Part shown: piece by piece, positions 35,460-48,544 of the stretch
Numbering within the stretch: the first letter of the stretch is position 1
Layout: each line of letters opens with the position of its first letter
Source: Pyxicephalus adspersus
Lineage: Eukaryota; Chordata; Amphibia; Anura; Pyxicephalidae
Direction of reading: 5' to 3'
Assembly: GCF_032062135.1 (NCBI RefSeq)
Contig: NC_092860.1
Span: 128,842,419 to 128,906,418, forward strand
Length of the DNA: 64,000 bases
Program-made: the position numbers and the translations under genes
The notes under the pieces: generated by a model
Seen by the model: the letters and a program-made list of their open reading frames with translations, nothing else
Told to the model about the DNA's origin: nothing
The model's database searches: none

Positions 35460-35684
35460 TGGGCCTGATTTATGAAAGCTCTCCAAGGCTGGAGAGAATA
35501 CACTTTCAGAAGTGAAGCTGGGTGATCCAAAAAACATGTAATGGATTTTTAAAAATCATTTGCTATTTGCTAGCATTTGTTTTGAATCCTGGACCAGATC
35601 CATTCCAGGTTTGCTGGATCACCCAACTTCACTGATGAAAGTGTATTCTCTCCAGCCTTGGAGGGCTTTCATAAATCAGGGCCC
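35460..35684. mobile_element. Palindromic MITE, copy 4 (best preserved)
   Basis: The left end GGGCCTGATTTATGAAAGC and the right end GCTTTCATAAATCAGGGCC are near-perfect complements. Inner blocks CTCCAAGGCTGGAGAGAATA and GAAGTGAAGCTGGGTGATCC are mirrored on the right by GGATCACCCAACTTCACTG and TATTCTCTCCAGCCTTGGAG. The whole unit can fold into one long hairpin. Its close symmetry makes it a good reference copy for the family. Confidence 0.82.
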
Positions 35685-38600
35685 CTATGTCCCCAGCTAT
35701 GTATTTCCAGACCTAGACATAAAATAATAAACTTGAATGGTTCTACAAAGCCACCCAGGTCTTCATTAATAATGCAGCCGGAAGCAGTTGTTTTCTGGGA
35801 GCACAACTCATACACGTAAAATGTATTATTAATCATTCCTTTAAGGCCATTGTACGTGGATGAACTCAGACATCTTGTCAGACACATGAATGGCTGTTCA
35901 CACTTTCTGCAGTTTGCCTTTAATTCTATGACAAAGGCTATATGAAGGTACAGAATGGGTCAGCACATGTCCCCAGAGCTGTGCATTCCTGTATTCAAGA
36001 TCTGATAAAACAAGAGAGACAGACAAGATGCTGTATCTGTTGCTGCTCAGACTGAGGTCAGACATTTTTAACAAATAAATACCTGGGGACCTGCAGAAAT
36101 ATGTCTTGTGAGCTGGACGAAAAGCAAAACAATTATGTAAACTACTAATCACAACATCCACCACAAAAAGGATGTACACAAAGGCAGATTTTTTGACGAC
36201 CAGTCTTGGGGACAACTATGGCTCCCGCTGTAGATACAGTGGAGAAGTGAAGGTAGCCACCAAGATAAAAGTGTGTTGTTTTCAGGATTATTGGGTAAAA
36301 ATAAGGTAAAAAAAACCTGATAAAAAGAAAAGTATATGCAGCTACCCCATCTAAATTATGGAAAACTGCAATATATTTAAAATTTTAACACATTTAAAAA
36401 AAAGTCATGAAATATTTGAAAGGGCTTTTATTGTAGTCAGATATTTATACTTTGCATTTTAATCCCTAGAGTGTTGCTGTATTTTGTGCACTTAGTAAAG
36501 TGCTGATCTTAGATGGAACTAATATGGTCCATTATGTGATCCTACTTGATGTGAAACTCAATTTCATTGACTTTCTGCTGCAGACCTTGAGATGTACAAT
36601 GGCTTTCATAAAAGTCCTCCAAAAAATGCTTGGGATGCCCCTTTCAACCAATCAGCTATCATTCCTGGAGGCTCTGCTTTGACGATTGGCTGTCACTTTT
36701 TGGAACAGATTTGTCAATATTAAAGGACATACCTGATTAACAATCATGTAGCAGACTGTTTTAATGTACTAATAGATTTTAGATTTTGAGGATATGCTTA
36801 TTGAAAGAAATTGGACATTTTTGTTAGGGGGGTGGGTCTACATAAATAAATATAATTGGTTATCAAAATATTTTAAAATTCTGACCTGGGCAGATATAAA
36901 ATACAACTATATTTAAATAGAATATGTACCTGAATTTTCTTTCACATTCCTTTAACAACCTGCAAAGCAGGACCATGGAAAGAGGAAGGGAAACACTAGC
37001 AGCCATTTACCTTACTAGAAAGAAAACCATAGAGATAACCCATGACATGGGGGAGCTCAAAGTCCACTATTTTTTACTCCATAACCCCCTCAGAGGCCAT
37101 GACCAACTCACCTTTTCCGTCCTAAAATGGGTTTAAATGGCCCTTGTGGCCATTATATTTTTACCACTCACTCTCTTTTTTTCACAATAATTTTAAAAAC
37201 AACAACATATTAATAACAACTGTGCAATCAAATGAATTCCCAATACCTGCTACTCAACATCAGGCACTGGCATTACAGGTCCTTGAAAGCCCTGACCACC
37301 ACCAACTTGTGGCGTATCACCAAATTGCCATACTGCTCCTACCAGGAACCTACAGAACGATATTCTAAGCATGCAGCCCCTTGACTATTTTCTCCTTATA
37401 GATGCCATATCTCAGATGGGTCCCTTCAACCACGTAAACCATATTTCAACTAGTACTGCCATCGAGGACTCCTAACGGCTCTGGCAACCACAACTATCCC
37501 AGCCTCCAAGGGTGGGTGGGCAGACAACTCTCCCCCCTGCAGCTCCAACCACCTTACCCTTCTTTCCTTTACAACCTCTGACCTCCACCCCCTTTTTAAC
37601 TTCACCAACCACTCTCCCTCTGAACACTTGACCCTCTTTCCTCCACTTAACCCCCTTTTCTTTCATCTCCATGAGCCCCCGTCATGGCGGCCTTACTCCT
37701 ACTTCCTTCCAGCTTCAGGCCTAACTATACCCTGTATCTTTTACCTTCTTACCCCAGGGTTGGGGTGTGTTTTGGACAAACAGTTCTTCTTACCAGCTCT
37801 GGAGGTTCTATATCTGAATATGCTGTCTGTACGGAACAGCTAAATCAGATTTCAAATCATGTGTATGACCGTTCACATATATATGTATTTCCGCTGCGTA
37901 TTTATCTGCCTACCTAGAATTTCGATTTTTTTTCTGAATCAAATATTTATAAAAAACCTATTATCAGGTTAGATTTCATATCATCTACCCTTGCATTCAC
38001 ATAATGCTAATAATGCTGCTCAGCAGTTCATTTTTATTTTTTGACAGGCCTGTGTAAACATTCAATATAAAGCTCAATTATTTCTTTCTAAAAGGTGCAT
38101 CTTGTGGAAAGAGAGGTCCTTAATAATTCAATAGAGCCTGCTGAAGTCAGGCCCCTATAGCTGTGAGATTGTTGTCACAAATCCCCCTCTGAGCAGGCAA
38201 TAGATGGAAAATGCAGTTTGTAAAAATCAAAGCTTTGGAAAAGGCATTTTAATTGAAACACCAGGGAATTGTTTTAGCATAAAGTTAAAATAAAACTAAT
38301 GGGTATTTATTGCGTGATGCTGTTAAACGTCTTCAACACTCAATATTTTGAACAGGCACTCTTTTTATTTCATAAAAACATCCACGGATCTGTCGCTCTC
38401 ATAACTCGTCTATACATTTTGTTTTTCATTTACATCTATTGAATGGGGGCTGGTGCAATGCTTTGTAATGCGGCCTCATGTTCCTGTCTATTAAGTCATC
38501 CCATCCCTTTTTGCTGAGACCAGCTATTTTTTTTTTAATTCAGTTTATGGCGCAGCCGGTAAGTAAATCACTGTACGCTGCAGGAGAAGATTAATGCAGG

Positions 38601-39091
38601 CCATGAATCTTTCACAATTGTAAGGCACAAAGAGAATATATTTCTCTGGACATCCTAAAAACTAATGTCTACCTGATATAAAATAATTTTCCCTTTATGG
38701 CTGTGAAGGCTGTGAACTGCATCACGCCTGGGTTGGCATTCTCTTAATTGAATTATAGGATTTCTGTTTTGCTCATATCATGTTTCCTCTTTCATTAACT
38801 TGTTGCCTGCCAAGGCTAAAGTTCACCCTTGCTGGACTTCAGCTTACTGCAGTGACTGCAATACAGTGATCCTCGCCTTCTAAAGTTGTAGGGGGTACTG
38901 CTGCCTCAAACTGCGTGTGCATCCAATGGGGGCCAGTCAGATCTGTTCCCTTATCTACTAGGCCCATAAATGCCATAAATTCATGCAATCTGTTGATGAA
39001 TTTGTGCACAAATGTCCGGGTCAAGACAAGGCATATGGTAAATTCAATATACGGCGGTGGAAAAAAAATCATGTTTGCATTATTCTTCATT
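35685..39091. other. Unique sequence; pyrimidine-rich patch and candidate non-coding element
   Basis: Bases 37440-37690 are strongly C/T-rich on the plus strand, producing a Lys/Gly/Val-rich spurious ORF on the minus strand. Bases 38100-38810 are non-repetitive, with blocks such as GAAGATTAATGCAGGCCATG and TTGCGTGATGCTGTTAAACG, and look like the strongest candidate conserved non-coding element of the window. No coding exon was recognised. Confidence 0.35.
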
Positions 39092-39379
39092 TGCTGGTGC
39101 AGTGTTTGTTAACAAGGGTTCCTCTAGAGGTTACTAGGGGGGCATTAACCACAGAAGCAGTTTGTGACTTTTTTTTGTGACCAAATTTTGTGACCAAATC
39201 TGTAAGGGTTACAGACTTACCATTGGCCACCAATGTAAGAGGCATTCTTCCCATTGACCACCACACTAATGTACTGTGAGCTGTGGATATAGTAATTATA
39301 GTAGGGGATCTTTGATGCCCTGCAAGTTATTTTAAAGGGTTCCCCCATGTTAAAAAAGTTGGGAAACACTGGGCTTGTG
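39092..39379 (+). mobile_element. hAT MITE, copy with near-matching 8-bp TSD
   Basis: The element spans 39100-39371. It begins CAGTGTTTGTTAACAAGGGT and ends GTTGGGAAACACTG. Flanks TGCTGGTG and GGCTTGTG agree at 6 of 8 positions, as expected of an old 8-bp duplication. Body blocks AATGTAAGAGGCATTCTTCC and GTACTGTGAGCTGTGGATAT are shared with copies at 48271 and 59969. Ends starting CAGTGTTTCTCA resemble Charlie-type hAT termini in other vertebrates. Confidence 0.75.
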
Positions 39380-42300
39380 GGTTTTGTCAAGGAAGTGTCC
39401 TTTACATGATCCTTAAAAGTATTTTCATGTTAGAAAAATGGGAGCATGACCGAAGCGCCTCCTCAACTCCAGCACCATGCACTGCTTTATGAGAAGGCAG
39501 AGGCATTGCCATGTGTTTGCCTTATCCTGATATGAGCTATTGGGATTCAGTAGCAGACTTGTACACCTTGGGTACCAAGGAATGGAAAAAACTAATATTT
39601 TTATTTTGCCTAGTAAAAAAAAGTGCAGGTTCACTTTAAGAACAGTGTAATGGTACAAAATGAGGAATAGTCTACTGTGTTGTATGTGTCCACTGCTGCC
39701 TACATGATTACTGCTGCCTGCAAGGTACACTGCTGTATACAAGTCAATAGAGTGTGCCAACCTGTCCCTTATCATAGGGCAGTCCTTTATCTGCAGTAAA
39801 ATCATCAAGTGACATTCTCTATTTTCCTTACCCTGAAATCTCCAAATAATGACATGGCATGAACCGTATAGTCTGGTCGGGAATCATAAACAGGCTTGTT
39901 GATATGAATGTTCCTTATTTTTCCTTTACAATAAAATACAATGAGCTGCCAAATTCAAAACCCCCTTCTCATATTTTCAATTGCAAATGTTATATACCTA
40001 CATGTATATTTACATATCAAATTATTGGAAATGGTTCTCTATCACAGCGTAGAAATATATCAGTGATGGAAGTGTCGCGCTATGCTGCATGACCACAAGC
40101 GATTAAGAAAGACGCCCAAACTGAAAAACTGCTAACCTATTATTTGGTTCCACAGTGTGCCAGCAATAAAGACTTCATTCAGGAAGCAGGGCAACTTGGT
40201 ACGTGCTAGACATCCTTAAACGCTTCATTTTACATCCTGACTCCACAACTACGGAGATGCTCAGATGTGATTTTTGTTGAAATCATCAGTTTATCAACAA
40301 TTAATAAAAAATGAACATCCTGCATATTGCTGAATCCTTTGAATGATGCCTCTAAGCTACATGTTTCATCTTCTGTACTGTATAATTCCTATTACATCAG
40401 TATGCAGCAACTCTTTCAGGAGGAGGTCCCTAGACACTGCAATTTTGTTCTGAAGATTTCTCCATCCACCTGCTGTACAGAATCATTACATAAAATCCAG
40501 CAGCAGATTGCTATATATCAATTACAAGGGATCATTTATCACAACAGATTCACAGCAGACAACTGATGCAACCCAAAATGAATGACCCAGAGGCATTGCT
40601 ATATGCTTGCTTGACATTAACCCATCAGTGTACCCATCCACTCCCACACCTTTATATTGCTGGTCTTACTTATTCCAAGGTAATGCAACACACTTAAACA
40701 GGTCATGCAATAATTGGATCATTTTTAAGATCAAATATCAAGCTTTCCTATGTGACGCACAACGATTGTTTCAGCAGCAATCTGTTGTGAAAGAGAATGA
40801 AAATCCACAGTGATCCAGATCTTGTTTAATCATCAGTGAATATTCCTGACATGATGGTAATGTGATCTGGGTCACTATGACTTTTTGTGATTTTTTTGGA
40901 AACAAATATCTCCTAGCGTACCCATAAACTTTATTGAATTCATAACAATATGCACATTTTTTAGCCTGTGAAGTGATAGGGACTTTGTTTCAGAAGAACA
41001 ATAGAAGCCCAAGGTCATAGATTCTTTCTCTAAGACTTGTCATTCAAGGTTTCAGTAGAAACTTTACCCAAGCCTCTCACAAAATATTTCTTTTAAGTGT
41101 TATTTACATGTACAATAACATAATCAACTTTTCCTGCATACTAAATTAAAAACAAGTGTCTACTCCTGCTTTTTTTCATGTCATAGTGGGGCATGTAGGA
41201 CGCATCTCATGACATTATTTTGCTTTTGCCAAAAATGTAATTGACATAAAGTAGAAGAGCAAGGGCAAAAACTTAAATATTTTAGGGTGTTAAATTCTAA
41301 TCTTCACTTTTCACCTGTTCCAAGCAATGTTACACAGCTGTACTGATATCAGCAACTTGCATGTTTATTAATGAGATCCTTTGGGTAGATCATTTATTTT
41401 AACATCACTCTTACCATATTAGTATAATTTACCTTTGAATGTATACAGTATAAATTCTTTATGAAGACATCCAAAAGCCCTGAGACTGCATCTGGATATT
41501 GCCATCTTGGATATGATGCTAGCCCTCCCATCTGACTCATAGATGTCCTTCAAGTGATATGTCAAAGTTATCTCTTTCACCCCCACCAGCTACACATAAG
41601 CTTATGTAGGGAGAGGGCAGAGGAGCCGGACACTAAGACACTTCCAGAAGAGGAAAGAGCTATGACATGTCAATACAGTGCCACTGTAAATACTGAAATG
41701 TATAAATAATCTGTGTAAAATCCATGCATATAGGCCCATGAAATAAAAGGCAAAAATTAATATACAGGGTTGTAATCTAAAGCAGCTAATATTATTTTAT
41801 CTACAGTCAGTTTGGAGCAGTCAGGGAAGGGAAATATCATTGCTTTCTCCTAATGTACTTTGTTCATTGCTCTTTGCCTTATTAAATGAACGCCATTGCC
41901 TTTTGTGCGAGGAAATGAATACACACATTTTGTTTTACATTGCTTTGCAAGTTGTCCCCCCGTGACTTCAATCTCCCATCATTAATTATAAAGCCCTGAT
42001 GTCCAATCTATGCTGGAATTGATTGTTGAAAAATGCTAATACAAGCTCTTGTGTGAAATCAATGGTCCTGTAACGGCAAGGATTGTGCCTACTCTACATT
42101 TTCAAAATCTGATTGGCTCATCTTGGATTACACAGAAAACAAATACATCTCTTGAAACAGACGCTGTTTATGATAAGTAGCTGAGTATATTTCAAGAGGA
42201 ATTAGTTGTATTTAAATGGGACTCCAGCTAGATCTTGTTTTGGATTTAGTAAGAAAAGCTTAGAACTTCTGAAAGCTTTTTATTACTTCCCTGTGTCCCC

Positions 42301-42928
42301 GCTGGATAAATTTAACCTTTTTCACACACAGGAAACTAGAGAAAATCTCTCAAAAGTAAGAGGAAATTCTGTATTTGACAGGACAGGAAAATTTTCCATC
42401 CATTCTTGTTCCAGTGACAACCATAAATATTGTGGATCTTGTTTCACTTTTTGGTCTCAAGAAAATAGGAGTAAGTCACAAGAAACCGGCGGAAATAAAA
42501 GCCTGCCCTAAACTACTGACATCTACAGAAATAAAAAAAAAAGTTCCATTTTAAGCCTTTAAGTCTAATATTGTATAAAGTATTTTCTGAAAGCATAGAA
42601 CCCGCACAATTAAATAATGTCAGCCGCAATTCTTTATGTCACATGATATTAGTGCAACCAGTTGTCAAATCCAAAATGTAAGAAAAAAAAAACAACAACA
42701 ACACTCAAATTGTTTTGACTAACTAGATACCAAATACATTAACCCTCAAATTGTACAGAAGAGATGGCAAAAACGTCTGGGAGTCAAAGTTGCCCACAGG
42801 TCACGATTGGGAGACACCTGTCCATCATCAGTGTCAAACCCTGCCTCTGTTTTTTTGGTTAACTTGCCAAATGGACTGAAGTATGTCATATGTGCCCAGG
42901 CATTTCCCACAATATGAATTGCTACATT
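39380..42928. other. Unique AT-rich sequence, no gene recognised
   Basis: ORFs of 65-127 codons occur on both strands without family resemblance. Bases 41940-42110 (CATCATTAATTATAAAGCCC and neighbours) look like a possible conserved non-coding block. Confidence 0.35.
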
Positions 42929-43314
42929 TATTATTGTTATTATTATTATTATAGAATACTTATATAGGCCCAATATATTATTATATATGGAGTGGACCCT
43001 GCCCAGAAGAGCTTACAATCTAGGAGGTGAGTGAAGTATTACACAATAGGAGGAGGGATATGGAGTGCTGGGTAAGTAGTTAGGGTTTTAAGAGACAGAA
43101 GAAGACGGGCAGACAAGTTCGAAAAGATGCAATTGAGTGCTCTTTTCGATGAGGAGTAAGTCGGAGCAAGCCAAATAGGACAAGAAAAACAAGTCCAGAG
43201 AGTCAGGGCAGCTCTAGAAAAGTCTTGGAGCCGTACGTGTGATGAGGTTATGAGTGAGGAAGTCATTAGTAGGTCATTGGAGGAGCGAAGAGAGCAGCTG
43301 GGGGAGTATTTTTC
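42929..43314 (-). mobile_element. L2-clade LINE, 5'-truncated, ORF C terminus plus 3' end
   Basis: Read on the minus strand the element ends in a TTA-type microsatellite preceded by GATTGTAAGCTCTTCTGGGC. Upstream it encodes the end of a LINE ORF: RSSNDLLMTSSLITSSHVRL, then QDFSRAALTLW and SSSKRAL. This matches, in order, the more complete copy at 56167-56797. The 3' UTR has a small rearrangement where the usual GCAGCGCTGTACATT is missing. Confidence 0.75.
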
Positions 43315-45336
43315 TATCATTGTCATTCTATAAGTTAGAGCTAAATGGCTTACCAGAAGATACTAAATTAATGGTAGGACTGGTTTATAGTTGGTAGTGT
43401 TTTTTTTTGTAGGAAACGGCACATCTTAATCACATATACAGTAAGTAATATTTTCTTTACATGGTAAACACGCTGATGAATCCTTGCTTAAGCAAAAGCA
43501 TACACCCCTTTCTCCTGGTCTGCACCACAAGCTGTGCTGAACAAAGCTATGGTAAACTACAGCATATGTTGTAATACCGGTAAAATGCACTTTTTAAACT
43601 CATGCACAGAAAAAAACCTGTAGCTTTCAGAATATTGTATAACTACAAATTTCAGCAAACCCAAAGGCTAAACAGATTCTTTAAGGCTATATAGAAGTCT
43701 TTTGTCTTGTATGAAAATGACCACTTAACCACCCCTCTAAACTGTTATCATTGTGAAAGATTTCAGCAATTGAGTGTCTGTCTTAATATCAATTAGCAAA
43801 AAAACTAGTTTAAGGCAATACCGGAGGTGGATTTAAATCAATGCAGGCACAGTGCTAGCTTTTAATCTGAAGGCACTGTGATCATTTAAGTTTCTGGTAT
43901 GGGTAAACTATACTCTGTTTGACATTATACAATAAACACAGAAAGATTCTAATGACTCTGAACTATACACAGTTCAAAGAAGATTACAAGGAATCCTTAA
44001 ATATTTAAGTGGCACCATCAGGAAACCAGGATTACTGGAATCCTATGTGTACTCCACACTTGCAGACCTTTCTGACTGCCTGTGAGCCAGTGTCTAAGAT
44101 TTGGAGAGCCCCAGGGGACATACAACAGCAAGACCAGGCTTTATTTTGTCTGCTGGCATTTCCAAGAAGCTACATGTGTTGGGCGTAGGAATGTTCTTTT
44201 TTTTTTTTTTTTTTTTTTTGGCTTTTTTCTCAGGCTGCCCACCAATCTAATTATGAGATTAGCTATCTTTTTAGTAGAATGGATGACAGATGGGAAACAC
44301 TTGGTCCACCTACACTGACCAATTTTCTGCATTTCCTTTGGAAGGGATTCTAAATGTTATCTTAAAGCTTTAAATGAATTGCTATTCAGCTCAACTGCAA
44401 GGCAGTACAGCAAGAGAAGAACTAATCTGAACAGGTTTACAGCTTGCTGATTGTTTCCTGGAAGGAGTGGGAAGAGCTTATGGCATGGCTCCATGTGTAT
44501 GTCAGAACAGGTGTCTGCAAATGGAAATACACCGCCTGTGCAAGTTTACTAAAACAAAAAAGTTTTCTCCGCAAGAGTCTTCTGTCATGTTACGTGTGAC
44601 ATATGTTGTTTTATGTTTACATTGCCTCTTCTTCATACAGTGCAGTAACAAGTTTGATTTCAAAGAAAACTCTTTTTCCTCAAAACCTAAACAAAATTAT
44701 AGCTATATATTAGAGGAGTGCTGATATAGGGCATCCAGATCCCCTGTGTTGCAAAGTACTAGTAATATATACATTTTAGTAGCTATTATAATCCACTCAT
44801 TTCTAAACTGTCAGGCACTCTACACAAGTCTATTAATAGGAATAGCTATGGCTTAGCTGCTTGTCTTTTTATTATAGGCATAGTCTTCATGTTGCTCAGG
44901 CTAGGTTAGGTTTTCCAACCATCCGATGGCTCCCTCAACTCTTCCTTCTTTAATAACCATGAAACTGGACACCACCAATGAGCTTTCTAGCTGGACAGCA
45001 ATTGACGAAAAGTTGTAGAAGATATGTCCAGTGTGCTGATTATTAAGATAAAAACAGAGGATGAGAACTGTCCATATAAGCTGTGTGAGCAGCCTTTAGC
45101 AGTTTGGGTAATGACACTATGTAAAAGGAAGCCACCATGGCAAGATAAGGGGTCTTCTGCTTTCCAGATGTGGAGAAAGAGAGAACGAACTAAGCCATTA
45201 ATTGACTGGTACGTTCTAGCAGGAGGAGGACAACAAGAGGAACCAAGAGGCCATCTGGATAACAAGAGATAGGGCTAGGAGTCCCAACAGTTCAGTGGGG
45301 ATCTTACCCTGGTCTACAAATGGTAATGGCAGTCTC
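43315..45336. other. Unique sequence, no gene recognised
   Basis: Contains the poly-T run at 44.2 kb and short unsupported ORFs, including overlapping frames on both strands at 44987-45272. Confidence 0.4.
44197..44219. repeat. (T)23 homopolymer
   Basis: A pure T run of 23. The sequence upstream on the minus strand does not resemble a known retroposed gene, so there is no support for a processed pseudogene here. Confidence 0.9.
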
Positions 45337-45468
45337 CAATTGTAAGCTCTTTGGGGCAGGGTCCTCTCCCCCTCCTGTGTCACTGTCTGTATTTGTCTGT
45401 TATTTTCCGTATTTAATGTACAGTGCTGCGTAATATGTTGGTGCTATATAAATCCAGTTTATTAATAA
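45337..45468 (+). mobile_element. L2-clade LINE 3' tail fragment
   Basis: AATTGTAAGCTCTTTGGGGC starts the fragment, followed by CCTGTGTCACTGTCTGTATT, ACAGTGCTGCGTAATATGTT and GGTGCTATATAAATCCAG. It runs straight into a TTA microsatellite. This is the clearest plus-strand example of the family's 3' end. Confidence 0.8.
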
Positions 45469-45538
45469 TATTATTATTATTATTATTAATATTAATAATA
45501 ATATTATTATTATTATTATTAATAATAATAATAATATT
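45461..45538. repeat. Inverting TTA/TAA microsatellite
   Basis: Pure three-base runs switch orientation several times between (ATT)n and (AAT)n, making perfect local palindromes. The tract is the terminal microsatellite of the L2 tail just upstream. Confidence 0.85.
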
Positions 45539-47836
45539 GCCAATACAGCAATGCTAAACATCTGGCTACAAGTGCTACCGGTGTGACCTTAAGCACAGCA
45601 GGCTTTTATTACACCAGTATAATCCAAAGGTGTTAGATGATTTTAATATTATTTTATTTAACTCTAGAGAAAAAAAAAAGGATCACAACCTCCCACTAGA
45701 AATAAAAGGCGTTAAAATAGTATGTGATTTATGTAATGATATCTGATAGATTCTGTGCTAGAATTTTTTGTTTTCTCAGCACAGAAAATGCACCATGCTT
45801 TATCCTTTAAGAAATTCATTTTGTTATTCATTTGAAACCTAAAAAGCATTACACTATGACTATTTTTCTTCTTACTAAAAAAAAACCTTTAGGCCTGCAA
45901 AGGCATAATATAACTAATCATGATTCATGGGGAAATGAACTACCTTCTAAAACTTACAAATTATATTCTATTGCCTCATAGCCTATGTCTGTGTTTAAAA
46001 TCAAATCTTAATATAGGAAAATAAGCCAAAGATTATAGTTTGATGTAAATTTGTTCCTATGCTCATATTGTCTGCTAGTTGTCAATTGCAGGGTATTTTT
46101 TTAAGTTTGATTGTTGACAGGTCCATAATGTGCAGACCATTTATATGGCTATGGGGTAAAAACTGCTAGTTTTACATTTGTCTACGGGTTTGTGCTACTT
46201 GCTTTGTATACTTTTGTACTGGTTATTTTTATTCAGGTAATGTAGGATACTGATTAGATGATATTGTGGGCTTCCTTTATTGCTTTCATTGGTTCAAGAC
46301 TGCTTTAATATAGAATCCTTTAGTGGAAACCCATTCTCATTCATTTGTACCAGAGGTAAAGCTACACAGCATCCTATGGCATTAGCAGAAGGTTATCTAT
46401 TTAAAAATGGATGATTGCTTTTTACATTCCGCATGCAGCCAATAGCAAAGCTGCAGCCTGAAAATGGATTTATTATTACCATACATACTTCATTTGTGAC
46501 TCATTGAAAACTAAGCCTCTGGAAATCAGTAAGATAATTTTAAGGCATGTTCCCTAATTGAGACTGACATGGCCTTTTTACAAAAGTGAGCATTTTAAAA
46601 CCTAAGATAATTTATTGTCAGTTTAAACAATGACTCTTTTGTCTTTTTTATGGCTAAATAAAAGGCCCGACGTGTCATTCAAAAAAAAAAAAACTTCCCA
46701 TATCATAACATTTGTTCATGTGTTTCTGTATTGTATAGTGATGACATAATTGCCCACATGTCTTAAATGCATGCACTACATCCATAATTTAGAAGCTTTC
46801 AGAACTGAGTGGTGTAGGAAAACAAATTAAAAAACATTAGGAGTATTTTGATGTAAGACAGCAGGAGTTGAATGGGATTGTGCCTATGTAGGCAATGCAA
46901 TGATGACCTTGTAGTTAAATATAGAGGCCAAGGGTATATGCATGTATCTTTGTATCTGAGGCTGCATACATCATTCAGACGGTCTTGGTATTGGAGGCAG
47001 ATGTACCACAGCTGCTTACAGAAGATAAGTACCCTAAGCTCTGACTGGACAGCTGTCTAGTTGTTGAACTGACTCCTGTCAATAAGCTGTTAAGATCTTC
47101 CATGCTAGTCCTCCTGGACAATCAGGATATTGTTTTTATACTCGTCATTCCAACAAAAACCTACACGCCTATTTCTAAAAAATATAAGCTTTTGCCTAAT
47201 TGGTAAAACCTGGTGGGGCTTTTCCAATCATCTTTTTGTTATTCCCATAAATGTTCCAAAGGTAGCAACCAAATTAATTTTTAATCCACTAGAACAGCTG
47301 CTAGTTCTGGCTCCCAGTCATTATAAAACATAACAAAACATACCAAAAAGAAAGACATGCTGACTTCCCAACCCGATGATCTTCCTTCATGTAACTGGAT
47401 ATTTAAAATATACACAAGTTGGAGCAGAAGTAAAACATACTCCAAACACTAAGATTTTTGACTGGCTTATTAAAACATTTTACTGACGCCTGTGTAGTCT
47501 AAAGGAAATCCTTTGGATACAAACAGAGTCAAATATTTTTTTTATACCTTTTTTATTATTTTAAATTTCTTAATATAATATAAAAATGGCCACCAAAGGC
47601 TTGTACAGTTCAAAAACTATTGAATAACTATCAAAATGATGATCATTACAAGTACAATAGGCAACCTATTCAGTACTATGTAGAGAAAAGGACAAGCAGA
47701 AGGCCCCCCACTGCATCCACCGTATTAGTAAAAAAATAGTTGTCAGTAATAATCAGTTCAGTGGTCCAGGATAGAGCATATCTAAAAGATGTTACTGATA
47801 CTAGGTTTTTATCCAAGATGGTAACTAATTACGGTC
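45539..47836. other. AT-rich sequence, no gene recognised
   Basis: No repeat or coding signature could be supported. Confidence 0.42.
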
Positions 47837-48170
47837 TAAAGCCGCATACACACGTGCAATAATAGTCGTTGGAAAGGATCTTTCACGATCCTTTCCAACC
47901 ACTAGTATTGCATGATGCAAGAACAAGTGCTGTACATACACCATTCTGCTCTATGCAGAGGGGAGGGGGAGAGCAACAGAGCAGCACCCTGCTGTGCGCT
48001 CTCCCTCTTCCCTTGCATTAGGATCGCTAGTCGTTCATCGTCCGTGGATCCACCAGGACGGTAGTTCGGACGATAGACGACTGGCGCTGTGCACATGCCA
48101 GATTCTCGCCCGATATCAGCCCTGAGACGATTATTGGGCCAGAACCGTTGGGCATGTGTACGTAGCTTAA
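47837..48170. mobile_element. Harbinger-like MITE, copy 3 (best preserved)
   Basis: The element spans 47840-48167 (328 bp) between TAA at 47837-47839 and TAA at 48168-48170. The left end AGCCGCATACACACGTGC pairs with the reverse complement of the right end, AGCTACGTACACATGCCC. A perfect 13-bp-stem hairpin (GTTGGAAAGGATC and its complement) lies at 47868-47899. Blocks CGTTCATCGTCCGTGGATCC and GATATCAGCCCTGAGACG are shared with the other copies. No coding capacity. Confidence 0.75.
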
Positions 48171-48262
48171 GATGAAGAAAATCTAGTGCCTATATGGATT
48201 TTCATAGTCAAGGTTGCATGACAACAGTCCTTAACCTTAACTGATTTTTAGGTCTATTTTTG

Positions 48263-48544
48263 TTCTAGCACCATGATTCTCAACCAGGGTTCCTCCAGAG
48301 GTTCTTTGAACAATGAGCAGTTTGTGCCTGGTCTCTTACCACTGATGTCAATGAACTTTTTGGTTATCTGTAAGAGTGCAATTCCTCCCATAGCTTGCAA
48401 TGTAAGAGGCGTTTATCCCCTTGACCTGCATACCATTGTACTGTAAGCTGTGGATATAGTATTTATAGCAGGGTCCCCTAAGTTCTGATAAGTATTTCAA
48501 GGGCTCCCCATGGTTGGGAAACATTGTTCTAGCAGGTGAACAAA
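48263..48544 (+). mobile_element. hAT MITE with perfect 8-bp TSD
   Basis: The element spans 48271-48536 (266 bp), beginning CCATGATTCTCAACC and ending GGTTGGGAAACATTG. TTCTAGCA occurs on both sides (48263-48270 and 48537-48544). Internal blocks GGTTCCTCCAGAGG, GAACAATGAGCAGTTTGTGC and AATGTAAGAGGC match the other copies. It begins 93 bp after a Harbinger-like MITE but is not nested in it. Confidence 0.85.

Noticed and set aside
44141..44332. Poly-T run as the tail of a processed pseudogene on the minus strand
   Set aside because: The adjacent sequence shows no resemblance to a spliced mRNA and no target duplication was found.
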